Source: Adenophora triphylla var. japonica (Eukaryota > Streptophyta > Magnoliopsida > Asterales > Campanulaceae). Taken from it: a DNA stretch of 64,000 nucleotides. The notes beneath the pieces were generated by a model. The model was not told the DNA's origin, ran no database searches, and worked only from the letters and a program-made list of their open reading frames with translations. The DNA is taken from the NCBI GenBank assembly GCA_022495995.1, contig JAFEMH010000932.1, positions 1 to 64,000 on the forward strand, in the 5' to 3' direction. The translations under genes were made by a program, and so were the position numbers. Shown piece after piece: positions 22,171 to 33,695 of the stretch (positions are counted from its first letter, which is position 1; each line of letters begins with the position of its first letter).

Positions 22171-23215
22171 TTGGCAAAATGTAATGTTAATTCAATCTCA
22201 AATATTTTTATAATAAATATTTCATTTTCTTTTTAAATTTGTTATAAAATAAATATTGCATTTAAAAAAATGAAAATAATTTTAATATAATTTTAATATT
22301 GTGCAAGTCATATATAAATAAATAAAACATAATATTATTTTAAAATGTTGACAAATTAAACATGATATTTTTATAAGACGAGTGGATAAAGTATTTAAAA
22401 AGACATTAGATTCTCAAATTAAATTAAATGAGTATGTATACATCCGATTAGTAATAAAGTATGTAAAATGATATAATTGAATTTGCTAAACTTGTTAACA
22501 ATAAATATTTTTAATTCAAAATTTGGTTTAAGATAATTGCATATTTTAATTAATTTAACACAAAATTTCAAAATAAACTTGTTTATCTAAATAAAACTAT
22601 TATACTAGTATAAAGAAATAAAGAGATTTAACAAGATATAACATTAAAAATACAAAAAATTCATTTCATAACTTCAGTCAATCCAATACAACAAACTCAC
22701 TAGTAAAATTAGAGCGTCAACACAAATATTATTTATAAGTGTTAATTCGATTTAAATACGGTGTAACCCATTCGGTTGCACAATTATATCTGAAATGAAT
22801 CCACTGTGGGGCATCGGGTATTCTCATGTCAATGTTACTTTGATGTAATGATTATTATTAATGTGTCTGATTGCAATAACAACATGTTGATATCACGGTG
22901 ACGGAGATAGGTAATTTTAATTAATATTATATGTATGTACTATTTATATACATTAATTAATATATTACTATTTTTTTCGTCCCAAAATAAATAATTAATA
23001 TTATTTTTTATAAAAATAATATTATATTTGATCTATTGTTAGTGTTCAACTATATTTTAAAGATTTCTATTAGAAAGTCTGTTTGTATACATATATAAGA
23101 CCACTTGTTGTTCCAATAAAAAATAAACGATTTTTAATTTTGCCTAAAAAAGAAGTAATCATTTTTTGACCAAAGAAATAACAACAATATAGTATTAGTC
23201 ATTTTATAAATATTC

Positions 23216-23246
<31 letters not shown>

Positions 23247-23823
23247 CATGATATAAATATTATACTGAGTATTATTCGAATAAAAAAATACATTTTGAGA
23301 ATATAAACATTTATGTAACTCAAATATTTATTAACCGAGATAAATATTATATCGTATTGATAGAAAATTTACATGTGTCGTTGACATTCGATTTATTCTC
23401 ATTTTCATTTTTATCACCTTAAAATAGTTTGTCATCCTCCTAAACATACACATGTTAAAACATATAAGAACCAAATTAGTAATAATGAATAAAATAAAAT
23501 GTACTATTTCAAATATAAATAAATAAATTGTAAAAATTATTAAATTAAAATATCTTATCAATTGACTCATTAAATCATTAATCTTCTCTCCAGTTCTTCA
23601 TTTTCTCAAAATTTTATATTTTATTTCTAGCAATTTAGAATATCACTAGTAATATATGTTTATGTTTATATTCTACTAATAGAAGAATTGAGTTAGAATG
23701 GAAAGTGAAGATTTGTACTGTCAAACCCATTTAATTTCAACTATATTTTTTGAAATTGAAAAAAAAATTATGATAAAAGTCAATTGTTAAAATCAGTAGT
23801 CATATGGCAGATGGCAGGATATA
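22171..23823. other. AT-rich gene-free region
   Basis: No gene, RNA or bounded element is supported. A (GT)n(TA)n microsatellite lies at about 23217-23246, and TTTTTTCGTCCCAAAATAAAT near 22973 may be a decayed MITE end. Confidence 0.5.
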
Positions 23824-24100
23824 CTCTCTCCGTCTCAATAAAAGCTTCACTAATTACTCAAAAGGGCGTTCCGTTAAAAGCTTCACCTTTTCTTTTTTGG
23901 CAAAGAATCTTTACTATTTCCTCCACTCATTCTCTCTCCTACATTATTTTAATACTCACAACACCATTATAATTTACTATTCCCTCTACTAATTCTCTTT
24001 TCTATTTTCAAATTACACTCACAATATTTTTTTTTTCCTTCCATTTCCATAATTTACGTATCCACCCAAAAGGGTGAAACACTTATTGGGACGGAGGGAG
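23824..24100. mobile_element. Stowaway-type MITE (cluster member 1)
   Basis: The ends are CTCTCTCCGTCTCAATAAAAG and (reverse complement) CTCCCTCCGTCCCAATAAG, TA-flanked, 277 bp. The interior has CATTCTCTCTCC and ACACTCACAACA phrases. Confidence 0.85.
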
Positions 24101-24327
24101 TATAATGAATCTATCGTTTCTTTACCCGTACAGAAAAGAAAAAAAAAAGATAAGTTATTGTGAAAAGAAAAAAAAAAATAGTGGAAAGAAATTCCCTTGT
24201 GGGGTAAGAAGGTATGTCACGTGCTTGCCATGCTATACAAAAACTAACAAGTGGCGATGTGGATCCCATCAATCAACAAAGATGTGGAATGGATTCGAGA
24301 AGAGGCCAGACGGAGACAAAATATATA

Positions 24328-24604
24328 TTCCTTCCGTTTCAGCTCATGCTTCCTACTTTTTTCAAATTACGTAAATTAAGAAAATGTGTGAAAAGAAAAA
24401 AATTTATGAGTATAATAGTAAATTAGGAGAGAGAATTAGTGGAAAAAATAGTAAATTTAAAAAGTGTTGTGAGTGTAATAGTGAATTAGAAGAGAAAATG
24501 AAGGGAGGAAATAGTAAAGATTTTTTGCCAAAAAAGGAAAGGTGAAGCTTTTAACGAAACACCTATTTTGACAAAAAGTGAAGCTTGGACTAGAACGGAA
24601 GGAG
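24328..24604. mobile_element. Stowaway-type MITE (cluster member 2)
   Basis: The ends are TTCCTTCCGTTTCAGCTC and (reverse complement) CTCCTTCCGTTCTAGTCC, TA-flanked, 277 bp. It is in the opposite orientation to member 1. Confidence 0.8.
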
Positions 24605-24825
24605 TAGGACGTTTCTAGAATAAACTCACTTTTTTTTTTTTTTTTGCCAAAACACAACTTTGACATATTTTTATTTTATTTTTGTTAATTTGAAAATTTT
24701 TGATGAAAATCCTTAGAAATCACGTTAATTAATCATATGTGTCGTGCATACAATCAATACAATGATTACTTTGAGTTGTTTTTAGTTATTAAGGAATTTA
24801 TTGACCGGAAAGTTCTTAATCTATA

Positions 24826-25115
24826 CTCCCTCCGCCCCAAATGAAAGTTACTTCAGAATTGTCCGACACGCAAAATGTGCTAAATGTGATGTAGGAAAGA
24901 GAAAAAGTTTAAATGTTGTGAGTATGAAAAATTAAATAGGAGAGAGAATGAGTGGGAGGTGATGTAAGAAAGATAATGTTGTGAGTGTAAAAGTAAAGTA
25001 GGAGAGAGAATGAGTGGAGAGAATAGTGATTTAAGGTTTCCTTTTTGGGAAAGTGGCTTTTTAAATGGGACGCCCAAAAAGGAAATAAATGGCTCTTTCG
25101 CTGGGACGGAGGGAG
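24826..25115. mobile_element. Stowaway-type MITE (cluster member 3)
   Basis: The ends are CTCCCTCCGCCCCAAATGA and (reverse complement) CTCCCTCCGTCCCAGCGA, with TA duplications. Confidence 0.85.
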
Positions 25116-25122
25116 TATAATA

Positions 25123-25405
25123 ATCCCTCCATTTCGATCGAAGTGTTTCAAAATGGTTCATGCACGGGAATTAAAAAAAATGATGTAGGAAAAAAAAAAG
25201 TGAATAGTGAAAATGTTATGAGTATAAAAAGTGATGTAGGAAAGAAAAAGTGGGATATGGAATAGTTAGTGGATATTTATTGTGAGTATGACAAGTGGAT
25301 CCCACAAATAAAAAAGTAATAAAAAAATTTCCTTTTTTGAGTTAAAACATTTTAAATGGGACACCCAAAAAGAAAAATTGAGATACTTCGGCCGGGAAGG
25401 GGGAG
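25123..25405. mobile_element. Stowaway-type MITE (cluster member 4)
   Basis: It begins ATCCCTCCATTTCGATCG and ends CGGCCGGGAAGGGGGAG before TA. It lies only a few bases from member 3, and its termini are diverged. Confidence 0.7.
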
Positions 25406-25427
25406 TATATAATATTGCATACAAATA

Positions 25428-25726
25428 CTCCCTCCGTCTCAAGAAAAGTGTCGCCATTTTAGGCTCGGCACGCAAATTAAGGAAAAAAGTGGGAAGAAAA
25501 AATGTTGTGAGTGTAATTTGAAAAGAGGAGAGAGAATTAGTGGAGGAAATAGTAAATTTAAAAAGTGTTGTGAGTGTAATAGTGTTTTAGGAGAGAGAAT
25601 GAGTGGAGGGAATAGTGAGTGGGTGTAATAGAATATTAATAAAACATTTTCATTTTAGGAAAGGTGAAGCTTCAAACGGGACGCCATTTTAAATAAAAAG
25701 TGACGAATTATCTGGAACGGAGGGAG
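25428..25726. mobile_element. Stowaway-type MITE (cluster member 5)
   Basis: The ends are CTCCCTCCGTCTCAAGAAAAG and (reverse complement) CTCCCTCCGTTCCAGATAA, TA-flanked, 299 bp. Confidence 0.85.
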
Positions 25727-26245
25727 TATACAGTAATTTAAGACTGATAAAAACTTTTGTAAAACTTTCAGGTCAATCTCCCTTTTTAAATTCATTTTGG
25801 GATGGATGCAGTACAACATTTGGGTGTAACATTTTCTGGAGTGTTTTTAAATTTTGCCCTCATATCCAAAATCTTACACTAAGCCCCTTGAAAACTAATA
25901 TTCATTTCAAATCAGTCCAATCTGTTAATCATGTGCACAATAAATGATTAATTAATGAGATTTCTAACGATTTCCGTCAAACAACCCTAAATTGGTGAAA
26001 AATATGCATATCGAACCCCATTTTGACAAAAAGAAAACGTGGGGGTTCATTCTATGAACATCCTATTTACTTCAGGCTCTTTATTATTAACCCTTATTTA
26101 TGTTTTATGTCATGATTTCAAACTTCTTTTCTTTCTGAACAATGCTACAAGAAAACAAAATGCAAATAATTACACATAAAATAATTTGTCCTTAATTAAT
26201 AAATACTGAGAACTACAACTACAACAATCAATCAAATACTCTATG
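25727..26245. other. Gene-free DNA
   Basis: AT-rich sequence with no gene or bounded repeat that I can support. Confidence 0.4.
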
Positions 26246-26605
26246 GTTTCTCCATAAGTCATGGAGAAACGTATTATGGATATCCATCTCAAAGCTTCTG
26301 AATATTTAAAAGCTTTGAAACGGATATCCAGAAAAAAAATTTGGGGCAAAGGTCAAGCTTCTGGATATCCATCCCAAAGCTTCTGGATATCCAGAAGCTT
26401 TGGAACGGATATCCAAAAAAAAAGTTTGGGGCAAAGGCCAAGTTTCTGAATATTCAGAAGCTTTGGAACGGATATCTAGAAAAAAAGTTTGGGCAAAGGC
26501 CAAGCTTCTGGATATCCATCCCAAAGCTTCTGGATATCCAGAAGCCTTGGCCTGCATTGTCGCGCGACAAGTCGGGATGCGTTTCTCCATAAGTTATGGA
26601 GAAAC
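26246..26605. repeat. Palindromic satellite array bounded by two matching hairpins
   Basis: Hairpins with arms GTTTCTCCAT and ATGGAGAAAC flank the array at 26246-26270 and 26581-26605, with loops AAGTC and AAGTT. Between them, GGATATCC and AAGCTTCTG/CAGAAGCTT palindromes alternate in three to four repeats joined by AAAAAAAGTTTGGGGCAAAGG linkers. Frames on both strands are only repeat read-through. Confidence 0.9.
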
Positions 26606-26880
26606 GCGTTTCTCCCCAGATTTTACGAATTAGTTTATGCCAAAATTGGTATGATATTTTTTACTTAATTACTCTTTCTTTTTAAATGATTAATGCAATT
26701 ATAGTGAAAATACTTTTTATCAAGTTTCTGAAAGTCGATAGGCGCGCCATCGGGTCTAACGTTTAGAACACCTAGATGGGATTTATACGATGTAGAGGAT
26801 TTAGACATGATTTATAATATTTCGGTGAAATAGCTTGATATGTTTGTGAAATGGAGGAGGATAACAAAGCCTCTCAAGCC
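26606..26880. other. Unassigned DNA left of gypsy element 1
   Basis: No gene or repeat boundary is seen. This is the insertion-site flank of the Ty3/gypsy element. Confidence 0.4.
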
Positions 26881-26885
26881 TTGAC

Positions 26886-29115
26886 TGTAACGACCCTAAC
26901 CCTAGGCCCTAATTTTAATATCACAATTGTGTGCTTTTATTTTTATTGTTAATATTATGTGTCCATTTTTATATATTTGATTTCACATGATAGGATAAAT
27001 GATAATAAAATAAATTTGTGTTCTAAGGAAAATATAAAAATAGCAAATAAATAAATAATGGGAGGAAGATAAATTGGGTGGATAAATAAATTGGGTGATG
27101 ATTAAATTAATTGGTGAAAGCATTTGGTTGAGTAGGGAGATGGGTTAATAATTTGTGAAAGCCTTGATTTGAGAGGGGGGGCCATTTTCCCTTCCCCTTA
27201 CTCCCTCAACCTAGAGCCCCTATAGTCAAACTTCCACCTTACCTCCCCATACCTCTCTTACTCCTCCCACACACTTCTCCCTCCTCCATCATTTCTTCAT
27301 ATTTTCCTCTACATTCTCCATGGAAGAGTTCTTATGAAACCCTCCCTCTCCTACACTTCTACCAAGATTATTTCTTGTCCATTTGAAAATCTAAGTGTCC
27401 TTTTGTGAGTAGAACACCTCAAGGAGTTGATCAAGCCAAGAAAAGCTCCATTTCATCTTGTTTTGCCAAAGGTGAGTTATTATGACCTTTCTTTCTTTGA
27501 ATGATCATGAAAATAAATGTTATTGTGTTTGTTCTCTTGAATGTGTTGATTGAGAACTTTGTTGGGTTTATAGAAATATTATGGTTTATGGAAGTTGAAT
27601 TGATCTAGGTTTAAGACATGTTTTCTTGGAGTTAAATGAGTAGGATGAAGTTAACAAAGTTGGAAATGTCCCTTTTGGTTCATAACTTAGAAGACTTTTG
27701 GTTGGAACTTTGGGATTTTTAGGCATTGTTGTTGTTGCTGCTGTTTTTACAAATTCTGGGCTGAGGGACGAGTCGTCCCTTGGACGAAGGGAAGTCGTGA
27801 CCGATAGGGGGACGCCAGGTTCAGAGGGGGGTCTCATGAGCACGAGTCGTGCCCTGGGGGACGAGTCGTGCCCTGGCCTGGTTTTTCACCCCAACTTTAG
27901 AGCTATTCAAACCTAATCAAACTCGAACCAAAATGAAATCTCTTTAACCTAGATTAAAGTAGAATACTTTGGCTTCACAATGACGTTCTAAGTGATCAAA
28001 ATGGAATAGTGGAAGTACTATAAATGTTGCTTGGAAAACGTTAGCTAACCTAGTTTGGTAACTAGACAATTATGATCCCCACTTGGTAGATTCAACTTAG
28101 ACCTTTCAAGAGGCTATGTATTATTGTATAATGACCATGTAGGATGGATTGATGCTACTTCCTTGCTTACATTGAGTTCATATACATTGTTGTACTATGC
28201 ATAGTGTGTTAATTAAATGTTGCACTATGATATTGGTTGAACATGAGTATATTTTACCATGTTGATATATTGTTATCCCTTTTGTGGATTTTATTCAAGT
28301 ATCTATTATGTGCTTGATATGTGTGAGTCACCGACGTTGGGGTATAACATAATACTGGCCAATTATGGAAGTGTGACCTAATGTGATCGGATTATGTTAT
28401 ATTCGTGACCGTCCTCCTCGCGGCCACAGGATGGGGTATAGCATCTGTAGTGAGCCAAAAGCCTTACAGAGTTGCTACTGTCTTATTTGGTTCCCTGAAA
28501 AACGGGTCTTATAAGACGTGAGTATTGCTTAAGCAGCTCATTTGTATAATTGGAGTATTATTATACCCAATGTTGTACGACTATCTTTTGTTCGTACGGG
28601 AAAAGGTAAACCAAGGTAATGGAATGTGTTTATAGCTTTTCCAATGTGTTACGTGCGACTTGTTATATGTTGCATTTATTTGGCATATTGCCGCATTCAT
28701 AATAGCTTGCCGAGATTTATTCTCACCCCTCTCCCTTTAATGTTTTAGATCCCGAGACAGAGGACCGGCCAAGTAAGGACGGAAAGGAGTTGTGATGAGC
28801 TTTGGGTATTGTTTCGGGAGTACGTTAGGTTGGCGTAGAAAGTATTTTGTTATAATTCCTTTTGGGAGTTTGTAATTATGAACTTTACATTTCTACGTTA
28901 AAACCAATATCTTTTGTAACTAAACAGTTTAAGTATTTTCAAAGTCGGTCCACTCTTCCTCCGATGTGGAGAGTAGTGGAGTTGTTTTGAAATGGAATTG
29001 TTAATGATGTTTTATTCGGAAGTTTAATTAAAAGTTTTAAAAGTTAGTGAAATTTGGGTTAGTCTGAGGACGCTCCAACTCGGGACACGTGTAGGTTCCG
29101 GCCTGGGTCCTCACA
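26886..29115 (+). repeat. 5' LTR of gypsy element 1
   Basis: 2230 bp, TG..CA ends. It includes a palindrome-rich block (27766-27880) with GGGACGAGTCGTCCC and CACGAGTCGTGCCC. It is near-identical to the 3' LTR except in GC-rich blocks near 27.7-27.9 and 28.3-28.8 kb. Confidence 0.95.
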
Positions 29116-29117
29116 GT

Positions 29118-29129
29118 TGGTATCAAAGC
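29118..29129 (+). promoter_or_regulatory. Primer binding site, gypsy element 1
   Basis: TGGTATCAAAGC starts two bases after the 5' LTR and differs by one base from the usual initiator-tRNA-Met PBS (TGGTATCAGAGC). Confidence 0.8.
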
Positions 29130-29171
29130 TCGGTTAGAGTTCTCGGGTAGAGTCTAGCTGAGTGAGAGTGT

Positions 29172-30136
29172 GTGATAACTGACGTCGAGTGTTTAATGCA
29201 GGAGTTTGTTGTAATGGCGGGTAATGATGGAGATCAGGATCGGGCTTTGGGTAATGTTGGTAATCCGAATGCCGAGATGATGGATATGTTCCGGGTTTCT
29301 TCAAAGATAGCGGCAACACGAATCGTAATGCTGGGTAGGCAACGGCAAGAGAGGCAAAGGCGGCAACATGGTTTGGAGAAGTTCGTGAAGATGTCTCCTC
29401 CTAGCTTCAACGGAGATCCGGATCCGGTGAAGGCCGAGAGGTGGCTTGAGGCTATGAATAAGATTTTCGCGGCTATGGAGAGTTCGGATGCGGAGAAGGT
29501 GAGATGTGCCGCTTTCAAGTTGGAAGGACCCGGAGCACCGGTGGCGAGGTAGTGAAGGATGGTTGGGACCGGATTTGACACCGCGTACTTGGGAGAACTT
29601 TACACGCAAGTTCCGGATCACTTCGTGCCGATGGTTACTAGAGACAAGAAGGAAGGCGAAGTTTCGCTGGAGCAAGTGGACCATGACGATAGCACAAGCA
29701 TTCGGCAAAGTTCACAGAGTTGGCTCGATATTGTCCCCATTTGGTGCCGGATGAGGAGAGGCGAGTCTACCGGTTTGTGAAGGGTTTAAGGGTTGAGTTC
29801 CGAAAGCAGTTATTGACGTATAACTTCGCCAACTTCCAAGCAGCAGTGAATATGGCGTATCGGATTGAGAATGACATAGAGGAGCATCGTGGTAAGAATG
29901 AAGGCGGAAACAGAAATAGATTCCAAGGTCAAGGTTCGGGACAGAATAGGGTGCAGCCGAGGACATTTACTCCGGGAGCAAATCGAGGAGGAAATATGGC
30001 GACTCCGGCAAATCGTGCGACTCCAGGTCAGTTTGGAGCAACATGTGGGTTTTGCAAGAGGCTAGGGCATTCGGAGGACAAGTGTTGGAGCAAACAAGGA
30101 AAGTGTTTGGAGTGTGGGTCGGCGAGGCCATTTTAG
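29172..30136 (+). pseudogene. gag of gypsy element 1, frameshifted
   Basis: Pieces in three frames give MSPPSFNGDPDPVKAERWLE, then PRTWENFTRKFRITS, then RYCPHLVPDEERRVYRFVKG and a CGFCKRLGHSEDKC zinc knuckle. These match the intact gag of element 2. A second knuckle (CLECGSARPF..) is broken by a frame change near 30125. Gag would form the virus-like particle. Confidence 0.9.
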
Positions 30137-30212
30137 GAGGAATTGCCCCAAGTTACGGAATAAGCAAGCTTCGGGTGCCGGTTTGGGGGACAAGGTAGTG
30201 GTGTGAAGAGAA

Positions 30213-30893
30213 ATGTTGATGGGAAACCCAAGGATAGGGTCCAAGGTCGAGTGTTTGCTTTGGGTCGAGGGAGAGGTCGATCCTAATGCCGTCATTAGAG
30301 GTATAGTTCCCTGTCTCAGAGTTAAGGCCCGCATTCTTATAGATCCCTGGTCTTCCCATTCATTTGTGGCATCGCATTTTGCATTTTCATTGCACATTTT
30401 GCCTGAATCTATGCCTTATGTGTTGGAGGTCTCTACTCCTATGGGAGAATGCCTTGCATCTTCTTTGATATATCGTGGTTGTGATGTGACTATATGTGGG
30501 CATGTATTGCCGGTGGATTTGGTCGAGTTACCAATCCGTGATTTTGATGTGATCCTTGGGATGAATTGGTTGAGTCAGTGCCATGCTTTGGTAGACTGTC
30601 GTAGGAAGCGAGTCTCATTTGCTATGCCTGATGTGCCTACTTTTATATTTGATGCCGATAAATCTATGTTCGGGTTGCATGTTATTTCCGCCTTAACAGC
30701 TAGAAAGATGATATCTAAGGGGTGTGCGGGTTACTTAGCTTATGTGGTAGATTCCAATAAGAAGTCTTCCGAGTTAGCTCATGTTCCGGTTGTGAATGAG
30801 TTTAGTGATGTGTTCTCTAGTGAGTACTCTATGCCTCCGGATCGTGAGGTCGAGTTTTGTATTGACTTAGTGCCCGCACCGCCCTATCTCTAA
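30213..30893 (+). pseudogene. Protease region of gypsy element 1
   Basis: The frame contains RILIDPWSSHSFVASHFAF, where element 2 has IDPGSSHSF. The W for G change falls beside the active-site aspartate, so the aspartic protease is probably dead. Downstream IRDFDVILGMNWLSQCHA is the conserved C-terminal flap side. The frame ends just before the RT domain. Confidence 0.85.
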
Positions 30894-30906
30894 AGCACCC
30901 TATAGA

Positions 30907-32138
30907 ATGGCTCCGGCCGAGTTAAAAGAGTTGAAGGTCCAATTGCAAGAATTGCTTGACCGAGGTTTTATACGTCCTAGTGTGTCTCCGTGGGGAGCAC
31001 CGGTTTTGTTTGTTAGGAAGAAGGATGGTACCTTACGATTGTGTATTGACTATCGTTTGTTGAACCAAGCCACCATTAAGAATAAATATCCTCTTCCGCA
31101 TATAGATGATTTGTTTGACCAACTCCAAGGTTCCGTTATCTACTCAAAGCTTGATTTGAGAAGCGGATACCATCAGTTGAAGATTAGACCGATGATATTG
31201 CTAAGACAAACTTTCCGGACTAGATATGGTCATTATGAGTTTGTTGTGATGCCTTTCGGGCCGACTAATGCCCCACCGTGTTTATGGATATGATGAACCG
31301 TGTCTTCAAGCCTTATCTTGATAGCTTTGTGGTAGTGTTCATAGATGATATCCTTGTTTACTCTAAGTCTCGGGAAGAGCATGAAAATCATTTGAGGATT
31401 GTTTTGTCAGTTCTTCGTGAGAAGCAGTTGTACGCCAAGTTCAGCAAGTGTGAGTTTTGGCTTGAGCAGGTTTCTTTCTTGGGGCATGTGGTGTCGAGTT
31501 CGGGGATTTCCGTGGATCCTTCAAAGATTGAAGCCGTGGTTAATTGGAAGCAACCTTCGACTGTGACCGAGGTCCGTAGTTTTCTTGGTTTGGCAGGGTA
31601 TTATCGGAGGTTCATTGAAGGGTTTTCTCGGATTGCGACTTCGTTGACTAGGTTGACTCGAAAAGATGTATCATTTGTATGGGATTCCAAGTGTGAAGCA
31701 AGCTTTGAGGAATTGAAGAAGAGATTGACAACGGCTCCTATTCTTACCCTTCCGGATGGTTGCGAGAATTTTGTTATTTATAGTGATGCCTCGAAGGCGG
31801 GTTTGGGATGTGTGTTGATGCAAAATGGGAAAGTAATTGCGTATGCCTCTAGGAAGTTATCACCGGCGGAACAGAATTACCCTACTCATGATATGGAATT
31901 GGCGGCGATTGTATTTGCGTTGCATAAGTGGAAGCACTACCTTTATGGGGCGAAGTTTGAGATTTTCACCGATCATAGGAGCTTGAAGTACCTATTTACC
32001 CAAAATGAGTTGAACAACCGACAAAGGGGATGGCTTGAGTTCTTGAAGGATTTTGATTGTGTCATTTCCTATCACCCGGGAAAGGCCAATGTAGTGGCGG
32101 ATGCGATTAGCCGAAAGGCGTATGTGATGCCTTTCTGA
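30907..32138 (+). pseudogene. Reverse transcriptase and RNase H of gypsy element 1
   Basis: RT text starts [20 protein letters not shown] and includes [17 protein letters not shown] one-base break near 31280 (NAPPCLW instead of NAPAVFMD) moves it to the next frame, which holds [12 protein letters not shown] with the catalytic DD pair. RNase H follows ([48 protein letters not shown]). These enzymes copy the RNA genome into DNA. Confidence 0.95.
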
Positions 32139-32149
32139 GTTCTCGAGAA

Positions 32150-33695
32150 TTGAAGAGTGAGGTAATTATTGCGAATGTTAGAGCCGTTCCGACATTGTAT
32201 GGAGATTTGAAAGAAGCTCAACAAGGTGATCCGGAATTGAAGAAAATATTAGATCAAGTGCAAGATGGGAAAGCCGGGGAATTTGCTTTGAGTAGAGATG
32301 GGATATTAACTTTCCAAGGGAGAATTTGCGTTCCTTCATCGCCGGAAATCAAGAAGCGTGTCTTAGAGGATGGCCATAAGTCTAAGTTTGCGATTCATCC
32401 GGGGAGTACCAAAATGTATCAAGATTTGAAGCGTGGGTATTGGTGGAATGGTATGAAGAGGGAAATAGCGGATTATGTATCTAAGTGTTTAACTTGTCAA
32501 TGTATCAAGGCGTAACATCAAAGACCGGCGGTGACTACTTCAACCATTAGATATTCCTAATGGAAATGGGAAGGGATCTCGATGGATTTTGTTTCGGGTT
32601 TACCTCTCACCGCGAAGAAGATGGATGCTATATGGGTTATTGTGGATCGGTTGACGAAGTCGGCTCATTTTCTTCCGGTATCAACCAAGTTTTCGTTAGA
32701 GAAGTTAGCTCAGATATGAAGGAGATTGTGAGACTTCACTAGGTTCCTTAGTATTGTTTCCGACAGAGATCCGAGGTTTACATCTAGATTTTGGAGAGCA
32801 TTGCATGAAGCCTTGGGTTCTAAATTGTGTTTCAAGATCGCGTTTCATCCTCAAACCGACGGTCATCCGAGAGAACTATTCAAATACTGAGGATATGTTA
32901 CGGGCTTGTGTGTGATGGATTTCAAATTGTCATGGGAGGATCATCTACCTTTAGTGGAGTTTGCCTATAATAATAGTTATCGGCCTAGTATTGAGATGGC
33001 TCCGTATGAAGCGTTATATGGTAGGAAGTGTCGATCTCCGTGTGTTGGGACGAGGTTGGTGAAGCGAGACTTTGGGGCCCGGATTTAGTTCGAGATTCTA
33101 CTGAGAAGATCAAAGTGATTCGGATAGATTGAAGACGGCTCAGAGTAGACAGAAAAGCTACGCCGACAATAGAAGACGGGATTTATCTTTTCAGGTTGGT
33201 GACTTTGTGTTCTTGAAGGTCTCTCCGAGGACGGGAATCAAAAGGTTTGGTAATAAGGGTAAACTGGCTCCGAGGTTCGTTGGTCCGTTTGAGATTCTAG
33301 AGAAGATTGGGGATTTGGCCTACCGGTTGGCATTACCTCCGTCTCTTTCTTTACTTCATGATGTTTTCCATGTCTCGATGTTGAGGAAGTATTGTCATGA
33401 TCCTTCCCACATCTTGAGTTCTCCTCCCGATGATGTCCAAGCGGACATGTCTTATGTTGAGGAACCCTTGAGAGTCCTAGAGTTCCAAGTTAAGGAGTTG
33501 AGGTCTAAGAGTATTCCTATAGTGAAGGTCCTTTGGAAGAACCACACCGTTGAGGAAGCGACGTGGGAACTAGAGTCGGAGATGAGAGCGAAATACCCGT
33601 GGTTGTTTGAAAATCCAAGTAAGTTTTCTTTTAAAATTCGGGACGAATTTTCTTTAAGGGGAAGTGAGTGTAACGACCCTAACCCTAGGCCCTAA
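32150..33695 (+). pseudogene. Integrase and C-terminal tail of gypsy element 1
   Basis: The first part gives the HHCC zinc-binding region ([20 protein letters not shown] .. YVSKCLTCQ). The DDE core is broken into short pieces (about 32560-33088, VEFAYNNSYRPSIEMAPYEA). The last piece (33129-33695) has KLAPRFVGPFEILEKIG and a chromodomain-like end (VLWKNHTVEEATWELESEMR). Confidence 0.9.
33656..33668 (+). promoter_or_regulatory. Polypurine tract, gypsy element 1
   Basis: AAGGGGAAGTGAG lies immediately before the 3' LTR; it primes plus-strand DNA synthesis in this class. Confidence 0.8.

Noticed and set aside
26261..26633. Repeat-containing frames on both strands (SGYPEAL.. / KKVWGKGQ..)
   Set aside because: Caused by the palindromic satellite; both strands are open only because the unit is palindromic.
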